In this document: piece after piece, positions 1 to 9,523 of the stretch
How the letters are laid out: the number at the start of each line of letters is the position of its first letter
Position numbering within the stretch: position 1 is the first letter of the stretch
Assembly (NCBI RefSeq): GCF_003991905.1
Contig: NZ_RSCL01000011.1
Location: 293,955 to 357,954, forward strand
Direction: 5' to 3'
Length of the DNA stretch: 64,000 nucleotides
Origin: Dulcicalothrix desertica PCC 7102
GTDB taxonomy: Bacteria; Cyanobacteriota; Cyanobacteriia; Cyanobacteriales; Nostocaceae
The notes under the pieces: model-generated
The model's input: only the letters and a program-made list of their open reading frames with translations
Database searches by the model: none
What the model was told of the DNA's origin: nothing
Position numbers and translations under genes: made by a program

Positions 1-12
1 CCTAAAACGCTT

Positions 13-1281
13 ATGACTCATTTTGGTCTCATCTGTCCCACATCAACAGGTCATCTTAACACAATGCTTCCGTTGGGGAAAGAACTTCAACAGCGCGGTC
101 ATCGAGTTACTTTAATAGGAAGGCTGGATGTAGAATCTAAAACACTAGCGACTGGATTAGAATTTAAAGCAATTGGAGAATCTGAGTCTCCTTTGGGATC
201 AGCTGCGGAAGCATTAGCTCAATTAGGTAAACTCACTGGTCGCGAGGCATTGCAATATACTATTCATCTTCTTGCAAATAATGCGGCTGGTTTATTACGA
301 GATGCCCCAAAGGTCATAAAAGCAGCAGGTGTGGAAGCATTATTGGTGGATCAGGTTTCACGAGAGGGAGGAACTGTTGCAGATTATCTGGGCATTCCCT
401 TCATTACCATTTGTAGTGCCGTGGTACTAAATCGTGATGAGAGTGTCCCACCTCATTTTACAAACTGGAACTATAATCCAACTTGGTGGGGGCGCCTGCG
501 TAATCGAGTTGGTTATCAGGCATTAGAGCGCATCGGCAAACCAATTAAACAAGTAATTGACGAGTATCGTCAAGAATGGAAGTTGCCTAGGCACTCTAAC
601 CGGAATGAATCTTATTCCCAATTAGCTCAAATCAGTCAACAGCCTGCTTTGTTAGAATTTCCCAGAGAACAATTGCCTCAGTGGTTCCATTTTACAGGAC
701 CTTATCATAGTACAGTTGGTCGAGAAGTTCCTGGTTTTCCTTATGAAAAGTTAACTGGACAACCGTTAATTTACGCTTCGATGGGAACTATCCTTAATCG
801 CCTTACTATTTTTAAAAAGATTGCTGAAGCAAGTGTTGAATTGGATGCTCAGTTGGTAATCTCTTTGGGTGGTTCTGCAAAACCCGAATCTCTTCCAAAA
901 CTTGCTGGCTCACCTTTAGTTGTAGAATATGCTCCTCAGTTGGAATTACTGCAAAAATCTGCTATAAGCATAACCCACGGGGGGTTGAATAGTACTTTAG
1001 AATGCCTGAACAATGGAGTGCCAATGGTGGTAATTCCTAGTGTTAATGACCAGCCAGGGGTAGCAGCGCGCGTGGTTTGGGCTGGATGCGGGGAAGCCTT
1101 ACCCATAAAAAATGTTACAGTATCCAAATTGCGAACTGCACTCCTTCATGTGTTGATGGAAAATTCTTATAAACAGAATGCGCTTAAGTTACAATCTTGC
1201 ATTCGCCATGCTGGGGGAGTTAATCGAGCCGTTGATATCATTGAAAAGGCAGTAGTTACAGGCAAACCTGTAATTTCTTAA
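13..1281 (+). CDS. GT1-family glycosyltransferase (MGT/zeaxanthin glucosyltransferase-like)
   Basis: A 422-residue protein with the two-lobed GT-B layout of family 1 glycosyltransferases, which move a sugar from a UDP-sugar to a lipophilic acceptor in the cytoplasm. The N-terminal lobe opens with GHLNTMLPLGKELQQRGH, typical of macrolide/zeaxanthin glycosyltransferases. The C-terminal lobe carries the donor-binding signature ITHGGLNSTLECLNNGVP at about residue 320, followed by the expected VIPSVNDQPGVAARV. There is no signal peptide. The ATG lies close to the window edge without a clear ribosome binding site. The next gene, a broken FkbM methyltransferase, starts 25 bp downstream, so the pair may have decorated a carotenoid, glycolipid or secondary metabolite. 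The acceptor cannot be read from sequence. Confidence 0.85.
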   Translation: MTHFGLICPTSTGHLNTMLPLGKELQQRGHRVTLIGRLDVESKTLATGLEFKAIGESESPLGSAAEALAQLGKLTGREALQYTIHLLANNAAGLLRDAPKVIKAAGVEALLVDQVSREGGTVADYLGIPFITICSAVVLNRDESVPPHFTNWNYNPTWWGRLRNRVGYQALERIGKPIKQVIDEYRQEWKLPRHSNRNESYSQLAQISQQPALLEFPREQLPQWFHFTGPYHSTVGREVPGFPYEKLTGQPLIYASMGTILNRLTIFKKIAEASVELDAQLVISLGGSAKPESLPKLAGSPLVVEYAPQLELLQKSAISITHGGLNSTLECLNNGVPMVVIPSVNDQPGVAARVVWAGCGEALPIKNVTVSKLRTALLHVLMENSYKQNALKLQSCIRHAGGVNRAVDIIEKAVVTGKPVIS

Positions 1282-1306
1282 GTATATTGGAGATTATAAA
1301 ATAAAC

Positions 1307-2053
1307 ATGAATAAAATGACTTTGCCAAATAACTTGGAATGCTACTATCTTGGAAAAGAGGAAACAGAATATATATTTTCAGAAATATTTACAGAGCAAC
1401 AATATCTTAGGCATGGTATTTGCATCAATGAAGGAGACTGTATTTTTGATGTTGGAGCAAATATTGGATTATTTACCTTATTTTTGAAAAACTTACAAAA
1501 ATAAGTTAAAATATTTGCTTTTGAACCTATTAATCTAATATTTAAAGTATTAAAAGCAAATGTTGACTTGCATTTGATTCCTAACACATATTTATTTAAT
1601 TATGGTTTAAGTTCATCAAATATTTCTGCACAATCTTTTACATTTTATCCCAATATGGCTGGAAACTCAACAACAAAGCCTTCAGAAAAATTAGAACAAC
1701 GGGAGATAATGAATCAGACTCTAAGCAATGACATGGTGGAGTACCTTTTTCAAAACCAGGAAGTTACTGGTACACTTCGAACCTTATCTTCTGTAATTAA
1801 TGAATTAGAAATTAATACTATAGATTTGTTAAAAATAGATGTTGAAGGTGAAGAATATAAAGTTTTGCAAGGCATTATTCCACATGATTGGAATAAAATT
1901 AAACAAATAGTTGCTGAAGTGCATGACATTGATGGTAGAATAGATAAAATAGAATCACTTCTTAAAAATCAAGACTTTAATATTACAATTGAAAAGAATA
2001 GTTTAATGCCTGATACTCTTAAAACTTTCAACTTATATGCTGTACGCACTTAA
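1307..2053 (+). pseudogene. FkbM-family methyltransferase interrupted by an in-frame stop
   Basis: FkbM proteins are SAM-dependent O-methyltransferases acting on sugars or polyketides. The first 65 codons contain SAM motif I (FDVGANIGLFTLF) and end at TAA 1502-1504. Reading on in the same frame with no shift gives VKIFAFEPINLIFKVLKAN, the normal continuation of the family, then the rest of the domain including LKIDVEGEEYKVLQG, down to a stop at 2051-2053. The 248-codon frame is therefore intact apart from one stop codon where a Lys, Gln or Glu would be expected. GGAG at 1289-1292 is a weak ribosome binding site. The gene follows the GT1 gene by 25 bp. This is either a recent pseudogene, a sequencing error, or, less likely, readthrough. 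Reinitiation at the TTG at 1568 would lack the SAM-binding motif. Confidence 0.85.
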
Positions 2054-2114
2054 ATGCTATCGCTATAACTATACTTTTATTTAAATGAGCGTTTAATGAG
2101 ATTACCCATAATGT

Positions 2115-2138
2115 AGAGACGTTACATGTAACGTCTCT
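2115..2138. repeat. Perfect 24-bp palindrome (family GAGACGTTACATGTAACGTCTC)
   Basis: A perfect 12+12 palindrome beginning AGAGACGTTACA lies 60 bp after the FkbM stop. An identical copy lies at 37939-37962 and a relative with a different centre at 40500-40521. The position after a gene end suggests a role as a transcription terminator or mRNA 3' stabiliser, but it is not followed by a strong T tract. Confidence 0.8.
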
Positions 2139-2348
2139 AAAAGGTTTTTATTACGGTTATGCTACCGGGCATGATAGTAAATACTTAAATATTTAGATAC
2201 CTAAACAGGCATCGTTTGATGCTAGAGATAATTACTGGTTAGAATTTTTGAAGCGATAAGCCGCCAGCTTGCTGTAAGCACTTTGCAGCGCTCTGAATGC
2301 TCACACAGAAAATCTAGTACTTTCAATTGTAACCAATAAAAAATAAGT

Positions 2349-2540
2349 ATGGGATGTTGCTTCATCAGAATTAACGCACCTCAGTACTCATCCGCGCCTA
2401 CTTTGAATGTAGAAAACCAACGGTTACAAGAACGAGTCATCGAACTAGAAAACGCTCTTGTTGGCGCCACAAAGGATAGTTGGGGTAATACTTTTGGTTC
2501 TTCCGGAATTAACGTGCTAAATTTTAATCGCAGTCGGTAA
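2349..2540 (+). CDS. Possible small hypothetical protein (63 aa)
   Basis: A 63-codon ORF starts with MGCCFIRINAPQYSSAPTLN and contains a short heptad-like segment (VENQRLQERVIELENAL) that could form a coiled coil. The ATG has no obvious Shine-Dalgarno sequence. I recognise no family and it stands alone between repeats, so it may be non-functional. It is listed because codon use and the predicted coil look protein-like. Confidence 0.3.
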   Translation: MGCCFIRINAPQYSSAPTLNVENQRLQERVIELENALVGATKDSWGNTFGSSGINVLNFNRSR

Positions 2541-2708
2541 CTTTCCTTTAAAATCAAGGCAAACGCGGCGCTTATAGTCGTGCATTTTAGTTAGAATACT
2601 TTCCTTGGAGTCCAAAATGGCTGCAATAAAAGCCTAGTAAGAATTTCAAGCTCCTGATTCAATAATTTAGCACGCGCTTTGTACGGAAGAGCCAATATCC
2701 AAATTTCT

Positions 2709-2733
2709 CTTGTGGGGTGGGCACCCTTGCCCG
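2709..2733. repeat. Dispersed hairpin repeat (TTGTGGG...GGGCA..TGCCC type)
   Basis: The stretch runs from TCTTGTGGGGTGGGCACCC to TTGCCCGC. In reverse complement it matches the repeats at about 33714-33740 and 54253-54284, and in the same sense the one at 17365-17394. All share a GGGC...GCCC stem and a CCCACAAG edge. At two of these loci the CCCACAAG edge is expanded into a tandem array. Confidence 0.7.
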
Positions 2734-2850
2734 CTCTTTTTGTAGTACAAATAAAAGTGGCTATCCAGAATATAATTAATTTATTATAAAAAAGATCTCT
2801 GATTGTGATAAGTCAGAGGTATAAGTTTGGTTTGAGATGTAGGAAAATAA

Positions 2851-5800
2851 TTAATCAATTGTCGCGCGGAAGCGAATGAAGCCATAAGAACCAGAATTCG
2901 AGTTTCCAACTTGGAAATAAGCGGCGCCGCGATTATTATTTGTACCTGAACATGCTGCAGGGAAAGTTACGGTATAAAATCCAGATTCGCCTGCCGAAGG
3001 TGGATTGTCTGTGATTGAATTTGTTGCCCCTCCATTCAAATTTAGTTGCATTGTGCCAGAAACATAGGTCTGGTTTGCGGGTACAAAGTCGCAGAAGCTA
3101 AGACTTTGTGCAGGAATTCCACCATCAACGAGGAAGTAAATTGTATATTCAACTTCATCTTTAGGAGCAGGTACCCCAGGATTTACAGGAATTTGATTAC
3201 CCGTAATGGCTCCTAACAAGTAAGTATTTGCAGCGGGAGTCCAGCCAACAGTAGTATCATCATTGACATCTGCGGCTAAATCGTTGTAACCACCAATAGA
3301 GGCTACTGTTGCACTTCCAAACTTTTTAACACCTGTAATTCGTTTCACCAAACGTACACGAGGGGCAATTTTACTAATTGTTGGGTCACTAACTGTGGGT
3401 GTAACTGGGTCATCACTTTTAATATCCCCAACACCATCGCTAGAAATTACTGCCTGGTTGGATACTGTTGTTACACCATTTGCTAATGGGTCATTTACTT
3501 TGACACGGAATTTAATCGTACTGGTGCTGTCTGCTGCTGTAGTACCTAAAGTCCCACCTGTAGTACTACTTGCTCCTGTTCCTAATCTAAATACTACTTG
3601 GGAACCTGCAAATTCTGCTTGGTCGTTTGCTGATGTGTCGCTTTTGGCTCCGTCATTGGCGCCAGCAGAAATTTCTAATGTGCCAGAGACATAAGTTGTA
3701 TTTGGAGGAATTGTATCTTTGAGGACGACATTATTTCTTGATATTGTAGTACTAGTATTTTTAACGACAACTGTGTATTCGAGAATATCCCCTGGAGTTG
3801 GGACTTGATTTTGTAGAGGGGTAGTACCACCAGATTTATCACTGTCTACTACCAAGGCTACAGTTTTGTCAGCCGTTAAAGTACTTGATGGAATAATAGT
3901 AACGTCTTCTCCTGTGTTAGCAGGAACAGTCCCATCGTAAGTGGTAGATACTGTAACAGCAGTATTGGGTACAGTTGTAACCCCAGCGCTTGGGTTAACA
4001 TATTTAGCACTAGCCAAAACACTGTTGTTGTACTTTCCAGGTGCAGTACCATTGGCAATATCCGCATTAAAGGTAATAGAAACACTGCCTCCTGGGGGAA
4101 TTGTAAAGTCTTTCCACTCAGGTTTGGATGCTGTTCCGGTACTAGTGACAGTAGTGGGTCCGCTGGCGCCTCCTGTATATACTGGTGTAATCGGTACGGC
4201 TGTATGCGTAAATCCCGCAGGTAGAGAATCATCAATAATTACTACTTCACGAGCTTCTGGACGATTACTTCCACTAGGATTAGAAACTGTAATAGTATAA
4301 GTTGCTGTACCTGGCGCCGCCATTGGATTAGGCGTTGAAGTGGTTTTTGCTGCCTCAATTAAACAACCGGCGCCAGAGATACTAGTGGTAGCATCTGTGG
4401 GTGTTGTAGGGACTGGTCCAATCACACCAGAACCTGCTGTTGCACCACCAAAGTTAGTAGCTTCGTTATTTGTAGTTCCAGGTTGACCACCACTCAAGTT
4501 AATTGTTGCGGTGTTAGGGCTAATGTATACTGCACCACCACCACCACCACCACCAGGCCCGTGAGGAGAACCGCCACCTGTGTTAGTACCACCTTTACCA
4601 CCCGAAGCGTTAATGGTAATACCACCAGGTATAGTACTATTTTGTGAAATTACTAAAACGCTACCACCCGCACCACCACCACCACTACCATCATTGGCAG
4701 GAAGCATACTTGGAGTTGCACCGTCAGCGTTAATCGTACCCGTACCTGCAATTGTACCTGCACGCACCATCACAATACCACCACCAGGGGCGCCGCTACT
4801 GGCGTAACCATTACCTGGAGTTCCAGTACCGTTGTTATTACTACCAGCACCTCCACCTCCACCTAAAACCAAGCGGCGAGCAGAAGCAGGGAAAACAGCA
4901 CCACCATCTCCACCAAAAGGCAATGCAGATCTCCAAGTTTTACCACCTTTACCACCTAGACCCCCATTACTACCACCACCACCACCAGCGTTTTCTTCGT
5001 TATTTGAAGGGTTTCCATCTGTACCACCACCACCAGCATTTCCTGGCGCACCACGTCCGTAACTACCACCAGGATAACCTTCTACTGTTGTATCTAGAGG
5101 TATGGTTCTAGTTGGATCATATAAATATCTTGGTGTACCTGCGATTCCTTCTGCTTTGGAACCGTTGGCGTTGAAGCTTGAAAGTGTGACTATATCTGTG
5201 TTACTCCCACCAGTAGCTACTGACAGCTTGCGACCAGCACCACCTCTAAAGCCCAGACCATTAGCGTTAATTTGTCCGCCATTAAAAGTTAGTTTTCCGG
5301 CGACATCAACGGCAACTATACCACCTGTCTGGCCATTCCAAGGTGTAGCAATGATTGTACCAGTAACATCTAAATTATTATACTGAGGAACTCGAATCAC
5401 TTGATAACGTTTTTGTCCTTGAGTCGCAAAATCGCTATTACCGTAGCTATTGACAAGCGGAGAAGTCAGAGTAATTGTACCACCGCTCAAACCAACATCA
5501 CTAGCGGCAACAGCATACTCAAAGTTTCCAGCAGTAAAGTTTGTGGTTAAATTTCCGTTAACTACACCATTCGCAGGATAGTTTATTGCTCCTTGATTCG
5601 GGTTGTTAGTAGCACTACCATCACCATAGGAATTGGTATTTGTGGAATCAATATCTGCACCCTGCATTTGGATGATTAGCAATAAGTCACCTTTTTGAAT
5701 TCCAGATGCTCCGGTTCCAGCACCAACACTAACACTGGTTGAACCTGCCGCAACATTACTACCAGCCCCAATATAATAAGTATTAAGCTGAGTAGTTGCT

Positions 5801-5991
5801 GTGATATTACCATCTTTGCCTGGTATAGCGCAGATTGGGGCGCCACTACCATCAACTTTATCGGCAAAGACTGGCTTGTTCAACAACCATAATGATTGTG
5901 ATGTGAGTAAGGTTGTTGTGGCAATTGTTGTACCAATTGTCCGGAGCAGGCGCTTTTGACGACGCATAATTAAGTTAGTTAGACTTTTCAT
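2851..5991 (-). CDS. Secreted glycine-rich DUF11-repeat surface protein (last gene of operon)
   Basis: A 1046-residue protein with a long signal peptide (basic MKSLTNLIMRRQKRLLRTIG, then a hydrophobic stretch ending near VFADK). Residues about 240-500 are extremely Gly/Asn/Ser rich, with many GGGG and GGxGG runs resembling mycobacterial PGRS or adhesin linkers. At least three DUF11 (conserved repeat) domains follow from about residue 545, marked by segments such as PGTATYTITVSNPSG, PGDILEYTVVVKNTST and DEVEYTIYFLV. DUF11 domains are Ig-like modules of bacterial cell-surface proteins. The start overlaps the end of the upstream barrel gene by 17 bp, which indicates translational coupling. There is no LPXTG or autotransporter barrel in this protein. 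I infer a role in the cell envelope or sheath; ligand and function are unknown. Confidence 0.8.
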   Translation of the reverse strand: MKSLTNLIMRRQKRLLRTIGTTIATTTLLTSQSLWLLNKPVFADKVDGSGAPICAIPGKDGNITATTQLNTYYIGAGSNVAAGSTSVSVGAGTGASGIQKGDLLLIIQMQGADIDSTNTNSYGDGSATNNPNQGAINYPANGVVNGNLTTNFTAGNFEYAVAASDVGLSGGTITLTSPLVNSYGNSDFATQGQKRYQVIRVPQYNNLDVTGTIIATPWNGQTGGIVAVDVAGKLTFNGGQINANGLGFRGGAGRKLSVATGGSNTDIVTLSSFNANGSKAEGIAGTPRYLYDPTRTIPLDTTVEGYPGGSYGRGAPGNAGGGGTDGNPSNNEENAGGGGGSNGGLGGKGGKTWRSALPFGGDGGAVFPASARRLVLGGGGGAGSNNNGTGTPGNGYASSGAPGGGIVMVRAGTIAGTGTINADGATPSMLPANDGSGGGGAGGSVLVISQNSTIPGGITINASGGKGGTNTGGGSPHGPGGGGGGGAVYISPNTATINLSGGQPGTTNNEATNFGGATAGSGVIGPVPTTPTDATTSISGAGCLIEAAKTTSTPNPMAAPGTATYTITVSNPSGSNRPEAREVVIIDDSLPAGFTHTAVPITPVYTGGASGPTTVTSTGTASKPEWKDFTIPPGGSVSITFNADIANGTAPGKYNNSVLASAKYVNPSAGVTTVPNTAVTVSTTYDGTVPANTGEDVTIIPSSTLTADKTVALVVDSDKSGGTTPLQNQVPTPGDILEYTVVVKNTSTTISRNNVVLKDTIPPNTTYVSGTLEISAGANDGAKSDTSANDQAEFAGSQVVFRLGTGASSTTGGTLGTTAADSTSTIKFRVKVNDPLANGVTTVSNQAVISSDGVGDIKSDDPVTPTVSDPTISKIAPRVRLVKRITGVKKFGSATVASIGGYNDLAADVNDDTTVGWTPAANTYLLGAITGNQIPVNPGVPAPKDEVEYTIYFLVDGGIPAQSLSFCDFVPANQTYVSGTMQLNLNGGATNSITDNPPSAGESGFYTVTFPAACSGTNNNRGAAYFQVGNSNSGSYGFIRFRATID

Positions 5992-8900
5992 GTTTTAGCA
6001 CCTCAGACAATCGGGACATTAATGGGTTAGTGGGAACAGATGTGGTAGTTTGGGTTTCAACTTTTTGGGGTAGGGGTTTTTGTAACCCAAAACCATCAAA
6101 TAATTCGTTTAATTTCAGTGTTAAACCAAGATACGGCCCATCAGCAGAACGGGTACCAGAAAAGTCACGGTCATCGACTCGACCAAATACATAACCTCCT
6201 GCAAGTCTTAAATTAGGACTGAGGTAATAACCTAGTTCGGCAACAAATCCTGTTTCAGAGAAGCTTCCCTGATTAATCCAGCGCATTTCTCCTACTAAGT
6301 CAGTACTGTATCCTAAACGATATGTGGCACGAAGTTGAGCAAGGTTAACTGTACTTGTACCTACCAAATCGTTTGCTAAGTAAGAGGTACTGTTACGTAA
6401 TGCGTACTTACCGTAAAATTCCCATTGCCAGTTTGGTGCATATATTGCTTCCCCAGCAAAAGTATGGTCTTCTGAACCAGTACCACTACCAAGTAAAATG
6501 GTGTCGGGAATTGTTGACGGATTTTGACGGTATTCGTAACGTAGTAGAGCATTAAATTTATCGTTATCGGGTTCACGGAAGGCTAAACCAATTCTTAAAT
6601 TAGCAGTATCAGCGATTCCCGAAAGTTTTAAGTTCGATGAACCTGCTTGCTGATACCTAACTAATGCCGTTAATGCGGGTGATATTTTACCGATTGCACC
6701 TGCGGAAATTACGGTGTTATTACCACCAGAAGAACTGCGATGCTGATAACGCGCACTAGCTTGGAAGTTTTTGCCATCGTTATATTCTAATCCAGCACTG
6801 TAGCTATCGCCACCATTAAATCCTAACGATGAGGCACTTTGCCCTACTGCAAAAGGTTGTGCAAATTGAACACCAGCACCTGTTATTCCCTGGAAGCTAC
6901 CGAATACATGCTCGTATGCTAAATCTAACTTTAATCCAGGAGAAATAACCCAACGTTGATTTAAACCTATTGCTCCTTGTACAGTCATGCCATTGGCGCC
7001 GTTAAGAATACCATAACGTCCAGTTAAACTTGTGTCAGAACCAATTTTATATTCTCCATCTACATCAAAAGTCGTGATAGACTGTCCAGAAAATTGTCCG
7101 CGAGTATAATATTGTTGTCCTAATCGGAGATTAATTCCTGGAACCACTGCCCAGTTTAAACCTAATAATGTACGGTCTGGGTAAACTGCATCTGTATCAT
7201 CAGATAACGTTAATTCATTTTGGGCAAGAAATGTGAGTTTGTCAGCAATGGGAAGAGTAAAGCGAGAACGTAGTTGTTGTGATGTTCCGCTTGCTTCTGG
7301 AATTAGTCTATCTGTCCTATCACGGTAAAGTAAGTCTACGTCTACTGATGCTTTACCTATTTGCTGCTGAATTCCTGCTGATATTGTTGTCAAAGAGTTA
7401 TCTACTTTGGCGCCAGGTATAGGAGTATTCAGAGGTCTAAATAAATCTTGTAAAGTGTCTATGGGACGAGGTGCTGTTCCTTCGTTATCTTCGTGGTCGT
7501 ATTGCACACGGAAACGAGTACTATCTGAAACATTCCCACTTAATTGGGCGCCGTAACGAGTTTGTCCCGGTACAAAGCTGATGGTAGAATCATTTGCAAA
7601 ACCTGTATCAGCTTTACGATAATAAGCACGTCCTAATACTCCTCCTAAAATTTCGGAGTTAGCTTCAAAGCGGTAAGCAGAACCACCAACTTCACCAACA
7701 ATATCCGAGTTATTACGGGAATGAGCATACTCAGCAATCAAGTTTGTTGTTGAATTTAGAGAAATTAGCGCATCTGCACCGTAAAGTTCAAAGTCGCGAA
7801 CACCTTGATTTTGATATAAATAACTACCACCAATCCAACTTTCTAGTCCTGCACTGCGGTTAAGATGATACTTAAGTCTGCCAGCATAGAGATTGCTCGA
7901 ATCTCCTCCAATACTTTCATATTGGTAAGTGGTAACAATTCGTCGTACTAACACCTGTCCTTTGTCATCTACATCTGTTCGTAGTAAAGGTTGACGGAAA
8001 AGTAAAGTACCTCTGTCATAATCAATTTCGTAATCGGCGCCACGATTTAACTGTTTCCGTGCTAATACAGTACCAGGACGATTCAATTCTTCCAACTCAA
8101 TAAACACATTTTCACTACCCTCAACCAACACACGACGAGAAAGGAAGTAAAAACCACTCGTACCATCAGGAGGAATTGTATCGCGTTGGAAACCTTGCAA
8201 ATTATTTCCGTAAATAGCAGTTGCTTGAAGATTGCCAAAATTATAATTAGCTTTGAAACCGTGGAGTGTGCGATTAGTAGCTGTAAATTCCTGGGAACGA
8301 GTTGAAAACTCCTCGGTTTTATAATCACCCCAAAGGAACGAATCCACACCACCCAAACCACTGGGTGAAGTTCGCTCTAATTTTGCATAAACACTATCAC
8401 TAGAAGGAGTTAATATCTCAGAAGTAGAACTATCACCATAAACAGGATAAGCTTTTTCGCAAAATTGCAAATCTCGGAATAAACGAGTAGTGCTATCACA
8501 AGTTTCATTCAAATTGCGGCTACTGTTATATGCACCCGTAAACAACCAACCACCAACATCACCAGTAGCAAACACAGAAGCGCGTCCATCAAACTGATAA
8601 TCATAATCTTTATCAGGTGGTAAAAAATCACGGAAACTGCCATAAAAATCAGTTCCGCGTTTTCCAAAACGTAAATCAATAGTTCCTGTCACCAACGAAG
8701 AACGCAAATCTGTCTCCAAAACTAACTGAGTAAAAGCATCAACTTCACCCAACTTTGCTTGAATACGAATAGTTTGCGCTTGTAAAGTCGAGCGTAAAGA
8801 AGCTCGAAACTGTCCTTGAGTGGCTTTAACCTGGAAACCTGGCTGTTCTTCACTAGCATCTTCACCAACAAACTCACCTGCGGTCGCACTCAAAGTAACA

Positions 8901-9523
8901 ATAGCATCTCTATTAGAACGATTACCACTCGCATCGAGTAATTGTCCCTCAACAGTTGCCATCGAACGTCCATTCGCAGGAATACGAGTTTCTAAGGTTC
9001 TTAAAGTAATGCTTTGTACCGTACCTCGAACAGTCACTTTCATCGATGCAGATTCACCCTCCACCCCATTAACAGAAGTTTTGGCGGTGATAGTATTTTC
9101 CCCTTCCTGCAAAGATACCCCATACCAAGTTTGGGTAACAGTATTCGTCTTACTATTAGTTTCAGTTCGACCAATTGATTTAGAATCAACAAGTACACCA
9201 TTAACTCGTAATTCTACAGTTGCACCTTTAGGAAACTGTAAAGTAAACGCCGTTGCTGGCACATCCAAAACAGTTTGAGGCGCCGGTTCGAGAATAGTTA
9301 GAGGAGTGCTGAGTGCTGAGTGCTGAGTGCTGAGTGAGGAGTTAGGAGTTACGCCTTTCTTTTCTTCCTTTGCGTCCTTTGCGTCCTTTGCGGTTAAATT
9401 AAAAACATCCTCACTACGCTCAACCTGTGCAACACCTTCAGCACGTGCCACACCAGTAATTAAACCAACACAAGCCAACTGCACCAAAAACCAGAAAACA
9501 GGTTTTACACATCTGAAACTCAT
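5975..9523 (-). CDS. Outer-membrane beta-barrel protein with N-terminal Ig-like modules, DUF11 cluster
   Basis: A 1182-residue protein with a signal peptide (hydrophobic FWFLVQLACVGLITG, cleavage near ARAEG). Residues 42-74 are low-complexity peptide encoded by dispersed repeat DNA. Two or so Ig-like modules follow (about 75-270; VELRVNGVLVDSKSIGRTET and an ASGNRSNRDAIVTLSATAG segment). The rest, from about residue 275, consists of alternating aromatic/polar beta strands typical of a large outer-membrane barrel (for example YRFEANSEILGGVLGRAYYR and LRLGQQYYTRGQF). A short charged tail ends in LSEVLKHEKSN, so the barrel does not end in the usual terminal Phe. There is no TonB box or plug domain. 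It overlaps the upstream gene by 4 bp (ATGA) and the downstream gene by 17 bp. It is the likely membrane anchor or exporter of the DUF11 proteins, which is an inference. Confidence 0.75.
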   Translation of the reverse strand: MSFRCVKPVFWFLVQLACVGLITGVARAEGVAQVERSEDVFNLTAKDAKDAKEEKKGVTPNSSLSTQHSALSTPLTILEPAPQTVLDVPATAFTLQFPKGATVELRVNGVLVDSKSIGRTETNSKTNTVTQTWYGVSLQEGENTITAKTSVNGVEGESASMKVTVRGTVQSITLRTLETRIPANGRSMATVEGQLLDASGNRSNRDAIVTLSATAGEFVGEDASEEQPGFQVKATQGQFRASLRSTLQAQTIRIQAKLGEVDAFTQLVLETDLRSSLVTGTIDLRFGKRGTDFYGSFRDFLPPDKDYDYQFDGRASVFATGDVGGWLFTGAYNSSRNLNETCDSTTRLFRDLQFCEKAYPVYGDSSTSEILTPSSDSVYAKLERTSPSGLGGVDSFLWGDYKTEEFSTRSQEFTATNRTLHGFKANYNFGNLQATAIYGNNLQGFQRDTIPPDGTSGFYFLSRRVLVEGSENVFIELEELNRPGTVLARKQLNRGADYEIDYDRGTLLFRQPLLRTDVDDKGQVLVRRIVTTYQYESIGGDSSNLYAGRLKYHLNRSAGLESWIGGSYLYQNQGVRDFELYGADALISLNSTTNLIAEYAHSRNNSDIVGEVGGSAYRFEANSEILGGVLGRAYYRKADTGFANDSTISFVPGQTRYGAQLSGNVSDSTRFRVQYDHEDNEGTAPRPIDTLQDLFRPLNTPIPGAKVDNSLTTISAGIQQQIGKASVDVDLLYRDRTDRLIPEASGTSQQLRSRFTLPIADKLTFLAQNELTLSDDTDAVYPDRTLLGLNWAVVPGINLRLGQQYYTRGQFSGQSITTFDVDGEYKIGSDTSLTGRYGILNGANGMTVQGAIGLNQRWVISPGLKLDLAYEHVFGSFQGITGAGVQFAQPFAVGQSASSLGFNGGDSYSAGLEYNDGKNFQASARYQHRSSSGGNNTVISAGAIGKISPALTALVRYQQAGSSNLKLSGIADTANLRIGLAFREPDNDKFNALLRYEYRQNPSTIPDTILLGSGTGSEDHTFAGEAIYAPNWQWEFYGKYALRNSTSYLANDLVGTSTVNLAQLRATYRLGYSTDLVGEMRWINQGSFSETGFVAELGYYLSPNLRLAGGYVFGRVDDRDFSGTRSADGPYLGLTLKLNELFDGFGLQKPLPQKVETQTTTSVPTNPLMSRLSEVLKHEKSN
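9302..9400 (-). repeat. Dispersed intergenic repeats fused in frame into a coding region
   Basis: Two repeat types lie back to back inside the barrel gene. One is GCAAAGGACGCAAAGGA, giving the peptide AKDAKDAKEEKK. The other is an ACTCAGC(ACTCAGC)n array, giving SLSTQHSALST. The first type also occurs in the non-coding region at 20890-20985. Both read through in frame between the signal peptide and the first Ig-like domain, so they act as a linker. Confidence 0.85.

Larger units (their letters stand above)
2054..2850. other. 797-bp gap between convergent transcription units
   Basis: The gap separates the plus-strand FkbM gene from the end of the minus-strand surface-protein operon. It contains a palindrome (2115-2138), one weakly supported small ORF (2349-2540) and a dispersed G+C-rich hairpin (about 2709-2733). 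I see no further coding potential or RNA gene in it. Confidence 0.6.

Noticed and set aside
4580..5111. Plus-strand frames rich in Pro, His and Tyr opposite the glycine-rich gene
   Set aside because: They are antisense shadows of GGN/GGT codon runs; no ribosome binding site and no family resemblance.
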